Shown here: positions 14,886 through 21,082 of the stretch, one piece after another
How positions within the stretch are numbered: the stretch's first letter is position 1
Layout of the letters: the number at the start of each line of letters is the position of its first letter
Source: a virus
Virus record (IMG/VR): IMGVR_UViG_3300020020_000143
Span: 1-26,924 of that record
DNA: 26,924 nt
Strand: one strand, 5' to 3'
The notes under the pieces: generated by a model
Seen by the model: only the letters and a program-made list of their open reading frames with translations
Database searches by the model: none
What the model was told of the DNA's origin: nothing
Position numbers and translations under genes: made by a program

Positions 14886-15253
14886 CACAGCCCCATCCGT
14901 TCATCGCGGCGCATGTCGGCACGCTGCTCGAGAGCGTCGATGCGGTCCTGCTCGAGCTGGTAATCGACGGCGTCCTGCACGCGGTCGCACCAGTCGCCTT
15001 CAAGGTAGTTGCGGATCATGGTGTTGAATGGCTCCGGCGCCTCCACGATCGGCCAGGCCTCAACGGGCGGGACGGCGGCGCGCTCGACAAACGAACGCTG
15101 GCGATAGCATTCGATATAGATGCCGGTGATTTCCCAACTGCCGTCGCGCGAGTATTCGATCTCGGCGTTGCCGTCGACGTTGCCGGCCGAGGTGTTCTTG
15201 TCGATTACGACCAGCGGCATTTCGTTTTCGAACTCAAATCGCATCGTGTTCAT
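14885..15253 (-). CDS. 122-residue early protein, function unknown
   Basis: The protein begins MNTMRFEFENEMPLVVIDKNTSAG. It has a beta-rich first half (EIEYSRDGSWEITGIYIECYR) and a helical, charged second half ending RADMRRDERMGL. It is acidic with one Trp-Cys pair (DWCDR). The start overlaps the preceding micro-gene stop (ATGA). No domain is recognised. It is the largest protein of the small-gene run apart from the repressor and integrase. Confidence 0.65.
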   Translation of the reverse strand: MNTMRFEFENEMPLVVIDKNTSAGNVDGNAEIEYSRDGSWEITGIYIECYRQRSFVERAAVPPVEAWPIVEAPEPFNTMIRNYLEGDWCDRVQDAVDYQLEQDRIDALEQRADMRRDERMGL

Positions 15254-15348
15254 TGCATTCCCCTAAATTCAGTGATGACCAGCATGTAGATTGAAACGAC
15301 CAGCGCGACGGTGATGGCGCCTGCGACGATGGCGGTTAGGTCGATCAC
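15250..15348 (-). CDS. 32-residue single-pass membrane peptide
   Basis: A GTG at 15348, one base after the previous stop, opens a 32-codon gene whose TGA overlaps the next ATG. Residues 2-26 (LTAIVAGAITVALVVSIYML) form one membrane helix, followed by EFRGMQ. A longer reading of this frame to 15588 overlaps the preceding gene and is Ser/Arg/Pro-rich, as expected of a shadow. Single-pass phage micropeptides often act in superinfection exclusion or membrane control; that is only a suggestion here. Confidence 0.5.
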   Translation of the reverse strand: MIDLTAIVAGAITVALVVSIYMLVITEFRGMQ

Positions 15349-15349
15349 G

Positions 15350-15532
15350 TCACGCCTCCACGAGGCGGGAGGCGGCGACGGTCGCCTTCGCCTTCTCGAC
15401 CTGCGCGAAGCCGTCAGCGAGCAGCAGGCAGGGAGACATCGGGTTGTGGGTGACCTTGGCGACGACCTTCTTCGCGTTGGCGAGCGTGGGTTCGGCGGCG
15501 AAGAGAGCGACGAGGGTGTGGATCGATGACAT
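15350..15532 (-). CDS. First gene of the PL operon, 60 residues, function unknown
   Basis: MSSIHTLVALFAAEPTLANAKKVVAKV begins a small helical, basic protein with one cysteine (PMSPCLLLADG). It is the first reading frame about 40 bases after the predicted PL transcription start and has GGGGA upstream of the ATG. By position it corresponds to lambda N, but no arginine-rich RNA-binding motif is visible, so an antiterminator role is not supported. Function is unknown. Confidence 0.55.
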   Translation of the reverse strand: MSSIHTLVALFAAEPTLANAKKVVAKVTHNPMSPCLLLADGFAQVEKAKATVAASRLVEA

Positions 15533-15578
15533 CGGTTAGTCCCCATTAGGCTGGCCGCGCTGGCCGGCTGATGGGCAA

Positions 15579-15607
15579 TATAAAGCACAGCTTGAGTTTG
15601 TGGTCAA
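15579..15607 (-). promoter_or_regulatory. PL promoter of the leftward early operon
   Basis: On the minus strand TTGACC (15607-15602) and TTTATA (15584-15579) are separated by 17 bases. The spacer shares CTCAAGCTGTGC with the spacer of PR. Operators overlap both elements, so the repressor should shut it off. Predicted start of transcription is near 15572. Confidence 0.7.
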
Positions 15608-15617
15608 GTGTAGCTTT
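15582..15617. promoter_or_regulatory. Left operator pair (OL) for the CI-like repressor
   Basis: Two 13-bp sites match the form AAAGC-N3-GCTTK, with CAAGY as the reverse half. They lie at 15582-15594 and 15605-15617, 23 bp centre to centre. They cover the -10 and -35 elements of PL. The same motif recurs three times between the repressor and Cro genes. Confidence 0.7.
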
Positions 15618-15668
15618 ACAATAAAGTCGAAAAGGGTCGACTTATTTTTGTGGAGTGGGGGAAGAGGG

Positions 15669-16331
15669 CTAAAGATCCAAAACGGAGCGTTTTACCCGGC
15701 CAACGACGAGTTTTTCGGCCTCGACCTTGTCCTTGACGTAGATCGGCTCGTGCATCGGGTTGGTAGAATGGGGCTGGAGCCGGGCTGGCTCTGGGCGCCA
15801 AAGCTTGTAAGTGACCCTCCCGCGGTGACAGAAAACGTATGGTTTTCCGGAAACGAGGGTGCGATCGGATTTATTGATGACGATGATGGATCCATCGGGG
15901 GAAATCCGGTCCATGGAGTCGCCGTCCACAGTAAGCGCAATATATTCGCCTCGGTCGAGGTTGTTAAAAATCATCAAAGGAAGCTGTTCCATCGCCAATT
16001 GCGACATCGGGGCCGCAAGCTTGCCAGCCGGAACGCTGTCCACCAAGCGGACTATAACTGTGTTTTTGTCGTCTGGTGTTGGTGCGGAATATCCGGACTC
16101 ATCCCCCTGCAATAACCAGCCAAGAGAGACGCTCAGAAAATTGGCGATCCTGGTAAGCTTTTCGGCCTCCGGAAAGGACTCGCCGCGCTCCCACCCGGAG
16201 ACGGCTTGGGGGCTAACCCCCAAATTAGTGGCCAATTCCGCCTGCGTGACGCGCCTTCCAATCCCGGCAGCACGAGCCGCAGCGATCCTTTTTCCGATCG
16301 ATTTGCTATCCATATCAATATCATAAAGCAT
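15669..16331 (-). CDS. cI: CI-like repressor with LexA-type self-cleaving domain
   Basis: The 220-residue protein keeps the phage dormant and should be inactivated in the SOS response. Residues 28-50 (VTQAELATNLGVSPQAVSGWERG) are an XRE helix-turn-helix. Residues 92-220 are a peptidase S24/LexA domain with the cleavage pair Ala102-Gly103 in SVPAGK, nucleophile Ser139 in GDSM and general base Lys176 in VTYKLW. The Ser-Lys spacing of 37 equals that of LexA. It is transcribed leftward, divergent from cro. The start chosen at 16331 has AGGAT upstream; a second Met at 16313 is possible. Its start codon lies inside one of the operators, implying autoregulation. Confidence 0.9.
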   Translation of the reverse strand: MLYDIDMDSKSIGKRIAAARAAGIGRRVTQAELATNLGVSPQAVSGWERGESFPEAEKLTRIANFLSVSLGWLLQGDESGYSAPTPDDKNTVIVRLVDSVPAGKLAAPMSQLAMEQLPLMIFNNLDRGEYIALTVDGDSMDRISPDGSIIVINKSDRTLVSGKPYVFCHRGRVTYKLWRPEPARLQPHSTNPMHEPIYVKDKVEAEKLVVGRVKRSVLDL

Positions 16332-16384
16332 AGCTTTATCCTGTAAACAAAGCAGAGCTTGACCTGCAACTCAAGCTGTGCTTT
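16325..16384. promoter_or_regulatory. Right operator triplet (OR) between cI and cro
   Basis: Three 13-bp sites AAAGC/CAAGC-N3-GCTTT/GCTTG lie at 16325-16337, 16349-16361 and 16372-16384, with centres 24 and 23 bp apart. The first covers the repressor ATG, the second the PR -35, and the third the PR -10. This three-site layout mirrors lambda OR. Confidence 0.75.
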
Positions 16385-16387
16385 ACA
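16359..16387 (+). promoter_or_regulatory. PR promoter of the rightward early operon
   Basis: TTGACC (16359-16364) and TTTACA (16382-16387) are 17 bases apart and share a nearly identical spacer with PL. Transcription should begin about 7 bases after the -10, at or next to the A of the cro ATG at 16394. The mRNA would therefore be leaderless. Confidence 0.7.
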
Positions 16388-16393
16388 CGCCGC

Positions 16394-16624
16394 ATGGCCG
16401 ATAAAAATGACATTGGGCTTCAGAAAGCCATTCAAGTAGCTGGGACCGGCGAGCGATTGGCCGCTGATCTCGGCATCACACCTCAAGCAATCTCGCAGTG
16501 GGAAAAGGTGCCGCTTAATCGCGTTCTCGATGTTGAGCGCGTTACCGGGATTCCCCGTAGCGAATTGCGACCCGACTTTTTTTCTGACCTGCCGCCGCCC
16601 TCCAAAGCGGAAGTCGCGTCCTAA
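16394..16624 (+). CDS. cro: Cro-like helix-turn-helix regulator
   Basis: The 76-residue protein carries GTGERLAADLGITPQAISQW (residues 17-36), a helix-turn-helix. VPLNRVLDVERVTGIPRSELRPDFF follows, the pattern of the Cro/YdaS family. It is the first gene rightward of PR and divergent from the CI-like repressor, so it should compete for the same operators and favour lytic growth. No ribosome-binding site is present, consistent with a leaderless message. The last 14 residues are a flexible tail. Confidence 0.82.
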   Translation: MADKNDIGLQKAIQVAGTGERLAADLGITPQAISQWEKVPLNRVLDVERVTGIPRSELRPDFFSDLPPPSKAEVAS

Positions 16625-16626
16625 CG

Positions 16627-16651
16627 CCCCTCGTTAACGCGGGGAGGTTTT
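16627..16651 (+). terminator. Weak tR1-like terminator after cro
   Basis: CCCC (16627-16630) pairs with GGGG (16641-16644). An inner CG/CG pair and a TTAA loop leave one T-C mismatch, and TTTT follows at 16648-16651. Its place right after cro matches lambda tR1 and could limit early transcription. The stem is imperfect. Confidence 0.4.
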
Positions 16652-16676
16652 CACTTGTGCAAATTCGGGCTGCAAA

Positions 16677-17009
16677 ATGCCAGACGCCGTTTACATCGAT
16701 CGTGCGCAGAGATGGTCGAAAGACCTGACACAGATGAAATCGCGCGGTCCCGGCGACACTGAAAACGCGATGCACCGCGTCGCAAGCGAATACGGCATCG
16801 ACTACGGGCTGCTGTGGTCGCTGCGCTACCGGCGACAGCAAATCAAAACCATAAGCGTTTCCGCGTACCAGAAAATATCTGCGGCATATCAAGCCGAATG
16901 CAATCGCCAAATGCGGAAGCTGCGTCATGAAATCGAAATCACTGAAGCCCTCGTTGGGCCTGCTGACGCTGTTGTGGCTGCGGTTAAAGCTGCTTTGGAG
17001 AAGGATTAA
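16677..17009 (+). CDS. Early phage protein, function unknown (cII position)
   Basis: The 110-residue product begins MPDAVYIDRAQRWSKDLTQMKSRGPGDTENAMHRVA. The stretch EYGIDYGLLWSLRYRRQQIKTISVSAYQKI looks like a helix-turn-helix-type segment with many basic residues. A helical C-terminus carries AVVAAVKAALEKD. Proteins of this look recur in early operons of rhizobial phages. The position after cro invites comparison with CII, but the sequence gives no specific support. It may bind DNA. Confidence 0.65.
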   Translation: MPDAVYIDRAQRWSKDLTQMKSRGPGDTENAMHRVASEYGIDYGLLWSLRYRRQQIKTISVSAYQKISAAYQAECNRQMRKLRHEIEITEALVGPADAVVAAVKAALEKD

Positions 17010-17012
17010 ACC

Positions 17013-17126
17013 ATGAAGGCATTGTTCGAAAAATTCAGAGCCGCATACGTCCGGCTGTGCGAGCGCGTCGAAAAAGAAAATGAAGTGGACGAGCGTCGTC
17101 TGCAAATGAAACAGGAGAAAAAATAA
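17013..17126 (+). CDS. 37-residue charged helical micro-protein
   Basis: This short gene sits 3 bases after the previous stop with GGAGAAGGA upstream, and its stop abuts the next ATG. The product (MKALFEKFRAAYVRLCERVEKE...) is a single amphipathic, highly charged helix ending QEKK. Tight spacing and a good ribosome-binding site support it. Its role is unknown. Confidence 0.55.
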   Translation: MKALFEKFRAAYVRLCERVEKENEVDERRLQMKQEKK

Positions 17127-17705
17127 ATGGCGGTGGTCGCAATGCATGAAGGCAAGTCAGTCGCACGTCCACTCAGCGTGCTGGTCCCGCTGATCCAGAA
17201 GGATCTGGAGCGGGCACGCGAGGCGGCAAAGCAGGCTGGAAGGCCGCATTACCAAGCAGCTGGCGAAAAGATGATCGAGGCCAGGCCGCAAATGAACGCT
17301 ACAGAGTTCGATAGTTGGTGTCAGCGCAATTTTAATGTCGGACGTAGGCAAGCCAACGAATACATAAACTGGGCTCGCCACAATTCGGGAATCGATGATT
17401 CCCCGTTCACCAGCTTCCGAGATGCGATCTCCAAAACTCGCGATAATCCTAATTACGGCAAGCCTGCTTCGTGGCGTGAAGATGTCAAGAACAACATCGA
17501 CCGCGCCCGCGCAGAAGCACAGCGCATCCAGAACGAAAACCTATCGCGGCAGCAGGAACGTGATGCTGATCGCAAGCTGGCACTGAAGCTAATCGACATC
17601 GGCTTCAAGGTGCTGGCGAAAGAACTCCACCCCGACAAGGGCGGAACGAGAGACGCGATGTCGCGTCTGAGCCGTGTGCGTGACCGGCTCAAATCCCACG
17701 CATAA
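17127..17705 (+). CDS. Phage protein with DUF3102-like N-terminus and J-domain-like HPD motif
   Basis: The 192-residue protein has AGGAG upstream. Residues 40-85 (AAGEKMIEAR...FDSWCQRNFNVGRRQANEYINWA) resemble phage DNA-associated helical domains of the DUF3102 kind. Residues 155-190 read KVLAKELHPDKGGTRDAMSRLSRVRDRLK. The HPDKGG at 168-173 is the hallmark tripeptide plus turn of J-domains that stimulate Hsp70 ATPases. Only a short helix II - HPD - helix III unit is present. It could recruit host DnaK to the phage replication complex, as lambda P does through DnaJ/DnaK. That link is an inference. Confidence 0.7.
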   Translation: MAVVAMHEGKSVARPLSVLVPLIQKDLERAREAAKQAGRPHYQAAGEKMIEARPQMNATEFDSWCQRNFNVGRRQANEYINWARHNSGIDDSPFTSFRDAISKTRDNPNYGKPASWREDVKNNIDRARAEAQRIQNENLSRQQERDADRKLALKLIDIGFKVLAKELHPDKGGTRDAMSRLSRVRDRLKSHA

Positions 17706-17717
17706 AGGAGTGCATTC

Positions 17718-18173
17718 ATGAATGAGGTCAATAGCGAGGATACTGCATTGACGGCTCCCGCCCTTGCACCATCCAAGCTGCTAGTAGCCGCAATTAACGG
17801 TCGCACGTTCATTGCAAACGGAAGATGGAATACCAGCCTCGTTGCCGATTACGTCATCGAGGAAGGAACGGACAGATGGATGAAGGTAGGAGAGGTGGCA
17901 AAGTTTGCCCACGTCACCAACAACATCCCCAACAAGGAGAAGGTCCGTCGCCGTCTCAGTGTTCTGTTCCGGGAGTTGCTTGATCGCGGACTGTTCCTCG
18001 CCATCGAGTACGGCAAGAACCAAGCGGCACTAGCCATCAAAATAGCTGACCTGACATTGGACGGCGAGAAGCAGCTCGTCATGCGCAAAATAACGCGCAT
18101 GAGAAAAAGCAAAGAGCTGACCCAAGCACAATACGAAAAGTCGATCTCCCTGTTGCACAAGACCGTTTGCTAA
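17718..18173 (+). CDS. Early phage protein, possible winged-helix, function unknown
   Basis: The 151-residue protein starts at an ATG with AAAGGAG upstream. Residues 50-110 (DRWMKVGEVAKFAHVTNNIPNKEKVRRRLSVLFRELLDRGLFLAIEY) have the helix-helix-strand look of a winged-helix DNA-binding domain. This is not confirmed by a signature motif. The C-terminus is basic (MRKITRMRKSKELT). It lies between the J-domain protein and a gap with inverted repeats. Regulatory function is possible. Confidence 0.6.
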   Translation: MNEVNSEDTALTAPALAPSKLLVAAINGRTFIANGRWNTSLVADYVIEEGTDRWMKVGEVAKFAHVTNNIPNKEKVRRRLSVLFRELLDRGLFLAIEYGKNQAALAIKIADLTLDGEKQLVMRKITRMRKSKELTQAQYEKSISLLHKTVC

Positions 18174-18253
18174 TTCCGCGCGGAAACTAGTCCCCCGCTC
18201 CACCGCGCGGAAGGACGTCGCCGAGCCATTTCTTGTCAGGGAGCGGCTCGGCG
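18174..18253. repeat. Intergenic block with palindromes and inverted repeat
   Basis: The 110-base gap after the preceding gene holds a perfect 12-bp palindrome TTCCGCGCGGAA (18174-18185) and a second copy of CCGCGCGGAA (18203-18212). CGCCGAGCC (18219-18227) is inverted as GGCTCGGCG (18245-18253). No T-run follows. It could be an operator, a processing hairpin or an attenuator within the early transcript. Confidence 0.55.
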
Positions 18254-18283
18254 GCTGACCGATCATTCAAAAAGGAAACCATC

Positions 18284-18589
18284 GTGGAAACCACCGCAAA
18301 ACTAACCCTCATCGAAGCACTACAGCCCGAGATCGCGCCGTTCGGCGATCAGGTTCATGGCCTCCTGCTCGAAAGTGTCAGCAAAATCGCTGACGACTGG
18401 ATTTCGCAGCTAACGCTGCTGCGCAAGAGCGCCGACGCGCTGGAGGCGCAGATTGTTGCCTCCGTTGCCAAGACTAAAGCCGACCTCACCACGCTGCACG
18501 AACTCGGCGCCAAGGTCGCGGCCGAGGCCCAGCGCGGTCAGGAAGTCTGCAGGCAGTTGAGCGACGGCGTTGGGAAAATCTCGACGTGA
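18284..18589 (+). CDS. Small coiled-coil early protein
   Basis: The GTG at 18284 follows AAAGGA at good distance and is preferred to a TTG-started longer reading from 18233 that would run through the intergenic repeats. The 101-residue product is almost entirely helical, with heptad-like segments (LLRKSADALEAQIVASVAKTK, LGAKVAAEAQRGQEVCRQL). It ends in a GTGA overlap with the gcrA-like gene. It probably oligomerises; function unknown. Confidence 0.6.
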   Translation: METTAKLTLIEALQPEIAPFGDQVHGLLLESVSKIADDWISQLTLLRKSADALEAQIVASVAKTKADLTTLHELGAKVAAEAQRGQEVCRQLSDGVGKIST

Positions 18590-19023
18590 CCACCGTTCCC
18601 ACCAGCATCTGGGATCTGACGCCTGGCATGACGCAGCGGTTGGCTGCGCTGCATGCGGCGCCGGAGAATTACAGCAGCAGCGAAATGGCGGACATGCTGT
18701 CGGACGAGTTCAACATCGTCCCTCCGCTCACCCGCAACGCCGTCATTGGGAAATCAAGGAGGATGAGCATGCCGCCACGCCCCCTGAAGATCCGCACCGG
18801 CCCGAAGCTGCGCCAGGAGCCGTGGAAGCCGCTCGCCGACAACCAGCCCCGCTGCGACGAGCCGTTGACGATCTATCAGCTCGGCTATGGCGACTGCAAA
18901 TACCCGGTCGAGGGAGAGGATCCACCGTACCTCTATTGCGGCAAGCAGTCGGACGAGGGCCGCTCCTATTGCCCGCCGCACTACGCGCTGACGCATCACC
19001 CGGCGCGGAAGGGATGGGAATGA
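18586..19023 (+). CDS. gcrA: Phage-encoded GcrA-family transcription regulator
   Basis: The 145-residue protein has the two marks of GcrA. One is an N-terminal helix-turn-helix ending TRNAVIGKSRRM (49-60). The other is a C-terminal cysteine/histidine segment: CKYPV (C104), YCGK (C118), YC (C129) and H132. Host GcrA binds sigma-70 RNA polymerase and activates cell-cycle promoters, many carrying methylated GANTC. A phage copy could redirect host replication and division programmes, or drive phage promoters. It differs from the host type by an extra N-terminal stretch and a long, basic linker (61-90). It starts with GTG in a 4-base overlap with the coiled-coil gene, so it is coupled to early expression. 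Confidence 0.8.
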   Translation: MTTVPTSIWDLTPGMTQRLAALHAAPENYSSSEMADMLSDEFNIVPPLTRNAVIGKSRRMSMPPRPLKIRTGPKLRQEPWKPLADNQPRCDEPLTIYQLGYGDCKYPVEGEDPPYLYCGKQSDEGRSYCPPHYALTHHPARKGWE

Positions 19024-19202
19024 CCGACAACGCGATGCCACTGCAATTTATCTACCTGACGCTGCCTGACAGCGAGCAGCCGGTGCTCAACATACGCATT
19101 GCCGGCACCGAGGAGATGCACAGGTTCGCGCTGACGCGCCGGCAGTTGCTGCGGCTCAACGCCGAGGCCGCGGATGCAGCCATGCGGGGTGAGCCGCAAT
19201 GA
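19020..19202 (+). CDS. 60-residue early protein, function unknown
   Basis: The ATG overlaps the gcrA stop (ATGA) and its end overlaps the nuclease start by 4 bases. A longer reading in this frame from 18570 is a shadow of gcrA. The product (MTDNAMPLQFIYLTLPDSEQPVLNIRIAG...) looks like a small alpha/beta domain with a helical end (LTRRQLLRLNAEAADAAM). No family is recognised. Confidence 0.6.
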   Translation: MTDNAMPLQFIYLTLPDSEQPVLNIRIAGTEEMHRFALTRRQLLRLNAEAADAAMRGEPQ

Positions 19203-19606
19203 GGCTGCGCTCACCACTCGCAACGAGCGAGCATCAGTTGCAGGCGACGCTGTGCCAGTACCTGGCGCTGGCGCTGCGGCCGGACTGCTATTTCTTCGCA
19301 GTGCCTAATGGCGGCGTCCGCCACATCCGCGTCGCGGTTCGTCTCAAAGAAGAAGGCGCCAAGCGCGGCATTCCCGACCTGATCTTCCTGATGCCGCACG
19401 GCCGCACGGCATTCCTGGAGATGAAGATCAAGGGCGGCAAGCTCTCGACCGACCAGAAGGCATTTCGCGACATGGCGCGGTCGCTCGGTTTCGAGTGGGG
19501 CATGGCGAAAACAATGGACCAGGCGATTGAATTTTTAGCGTCGATCGGGGCGCTGCGAAATTACCCAAGAGAAGAAGCAAACCAAGCACAGGAGAAAGCA
19601 AAATGA
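19199..19606 (+). CDS. VRR-NUC domain nuclease (Holliday-junction-resolvase-like)
   Basis: The 135-residue protein has the compact PD-(D/E)XK core of VRR-NUC enzymes: Glu11 in SEHQLQ, the FFAVPNGG strand (32-39), GIPD with Asp60, and LEMK with Glu74 and Lys76. Gln86 in DQK follows. Related phage enzymes cleave branched DNA. It stands directly before the Sak4-like ATPase and overlaps it by 4 bases, placing it in the phage recombination module. Structure-selective cleavage of replication or recombination intermediates is the likely role. Confidence 0.85.
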   Translation: MRLRSPLATSEHQLQATLCQYLALALRPDCYFFAVPNGGVRHIRVAVRLKEEGAKRGIPDLIFLMPHGRTAFLEMKIKGGKLSTDQKAFRDMARSLGFEWGMAKTMDQAIEFLASIGALRNYPREEANQAQEKAK

Positions 19607-20472
19607 CTGAACGTAGACTGAAGATCATAAGCGCAGACGAACGAATGGCACAGGACAGGGGCGTCAAGGCGCTCGTTGTCGGGCCGGCTGGCGTCGGCAA
19701 GACCACACTGCTCCGCACGCTCGACCCGAAGTCGACACTGTTTGTCGACCTCGAGGCGGGCGATCTCGCGGTGCGCGACATCGAGGTGGACACGTTCCAG
19801 CCCCGCACCTGGGAAGAATGCCGCGATCTGGCCTGCTATCTCGGCGGTCCCAACCCGGCACTGCCGGCAACGTCGATCTACAGCCAGGCGCATTACGACG
19901 CGGTGTGCGAGACGATGGGCGGCGCCGACGCTCTCAAGAAATACGCCACCTATTTTGTCGACAGCATCACGGTGGCGGGGCGCCTGTGCTTCCGCTGGTG
20001 CGAGCAGCAGCCCGAGAGTTTCAACGAGCGCGGCAAGAAGGACGTCCGCGGCACTTACGGCCTGATGGGCCGGGAGATGATTGCGTGGCTGACGCACTTG
20101 CAGCATGCCCGCGGCAAGAACGTGTTCTTCGTCGGCATCCTCGAAAACCTCAAGGACGAGTTCAACACCACGTCCTGGCAGTTGCAGATCGACGGCAGCA
20201 AGACCGGCAAGGAACTGCCCGGCATTGTCGACCAGATCCTGACCATGCAGTTCGTTGATTTCGGCGACGGGCAACTGGTTCGTGCGCTGATCTGCACGCA
20301 GCCCAACCCGTGGGCGTTTCCGGCCAAGGATCGTTCTGGCCGGCTCGACCAGGTTGAAGAGCCTCACCTTGGGAAATTGCTTTCCAAGATCGGCGCGAAG
20401 GGGCCGCGGCACGTCCTCAATCACAGCATTCCGCAGCAAACGGAAAAAACCGCAACCACTGAAGCAGCATAA
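19603..20472 (+). CDS. Sak4-like RecA-fold ATPase, phage recombination protein
   Basis: The 289-residue protein carries a Walker A motif, GPAGVGKTT (27-35). Further RecA-fold elements follow: TLFVDLEAGD (45-54), YATYFVDSIT as a Walker B-type strand near 115-124, and NVFFVGILEN (173-182). It matches the AAA_24 phage nucleotide-binding family, several members of which act as single-strand annealing or Rad51-like Sak4 recombinases. AGGAG precedes the start. It is followed by an ssDNA-binding DUF669 protein and an exonuclease, the usual trio for phage recombination. The C-terminal tail (QQTEKTATTEAA) is disordered. Confidence 0.82.
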   Translation: MTERRLKIISADERMAQDRGVKALVVGPAGVGKTTLLRTLDPKSTLFVDLEAGDLAVRDIEVDTFQPRTWEECRDLACYLGGPNPALPATSIYSQAHYDAVCETMGGADALKKYATYFVDSITVAGRLCFRWCEQQPESFNERGKKDVRGTYGLMGREMIAWLTHLQHARGKNVFFVGILENLKDEFNTTSWQLQIDGSKTGKELPGIVDQILTMQFVDFGDGQLVRALICTQPNPWAFPAKDRSGRLDQVEEPHLGKLLSKIGAKGPRHVLNHSIPQQTEKTATTEAA

Positions 20473-20490
20473 AGCAAAGGAGAACGTAAA

Positions 20491-21081
20491 ATGGCTATCG
20501 ATTTCAACAATGCGTCCGAACAGCGTGAGATGGGATCTCTTATTCCCGAAGGCACGATCGCCAAGGTTCACATGACCGTGCGTCCTGGCAATTCCGGCGA
20601 TGGCGGCTGGCTCAAGCGCAGCAAGAGCGGCGAAAGCCTCATGCTCGACTGTGAGTTTACCATCACAGAAGGCCCGTTCGCCAAGCGCAAGTTCTGGGGT
20701 CTATTCACGCTGGAAGGCGTGACGGAGGGCCACGCAAAGGCGGCGGATATTTCCGCGTCTCGCCTGCGCGCCATCCTCGAAAGCGCGAAGGGTATTCGCC
20801 CCGACGACGAGAGCGACACCGCAAAGGCCGGGCGCCGCATGAACAATTGGGGCGACTTCGACGGCCTGCGCTTCATTGCCAAGATCGGCATTGAAAAGGC
20901 CAAGGAGGGATCCGGCTTCAAGGACAAGAACAGCCTCGAGGCCGCCATCACGCCCGACCGCAAGGCGTGGGAGAAGGTCGAGCAGGTGCAAAAGCTCGCT
21001 GGCGGGGCGATTGCCAATGTGGCGGCTCCGTCTGTTGCGCCGGCGGAAGGTGCCGTCAAGAAGCCTGCGTGGGCTTCCTGA
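20491..21081 (+). CDS. DUF669-type single-strand DNA-binding protein
   Basis: The 196-residue protein has AAAGGAG upstream. Its opening (MAIDFNNASEQ, then IPEGTIAKVHM), the block SGESLMLDCEFTITEGPFAKRKFWGLFTLEG (46-76) and an OB-like beta pattern fit the DUF669 family. Members are encoded beside Sak4 ATPases and are thought to bind single-stranded DNA. The C-terminus is Ala/Pro-rich, basic, and ends KKPAWAS rather than in the acidic tip of bacterial SSB. It probably protects ssDNA and loads the recombinase. Confidence 0.78.
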   Translation: MAIDFNNASEQREMGSLIPEGTIAKVHMTVRPGNSGDGGWLKRSKSGESLMLDCEFTITEGPFAKRKFWGLFTLEGVTEGHAKAADISASRLRAILESAKGIRPDDESDTAKAGRRMNNWGDFDGLRFIAKIGIEKAKEGSGFKDKNSLEAAITPDRKAWEKVEQVQKLAGGAIANVAAPSVAPAEGAVKKPAWAS

Positions 21082-21082
21082 C

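Noticed and set aside
15350-15532. Lambda N-like antiterminator in the first PL gene
   Set aside because: The position fits, but there is no arginine-rich motif and no boxB-like hairpin was found near PL.
15250-15588. 112-codon reading of the membrane micropeptide
   Set aside because: The first 80 codons are Ser/Arg/Pro-rich and overlap the preceding gene. The GTG at 15348 fits the operon spacing.
18570-19202. 210-codon plus-strand reading covering gcrA
   Set aside because: Only its last 60 codons look like protein. The first part is an out-of-frame reading of the GcrA gene, so the start was moved to 19020.
19561-20571. 336-codon minus-strand ORF
   Set aside because: It is the antisense shadow of the Sak4-like ATPase, which has a Walker A motif and a ribosome-binding site.
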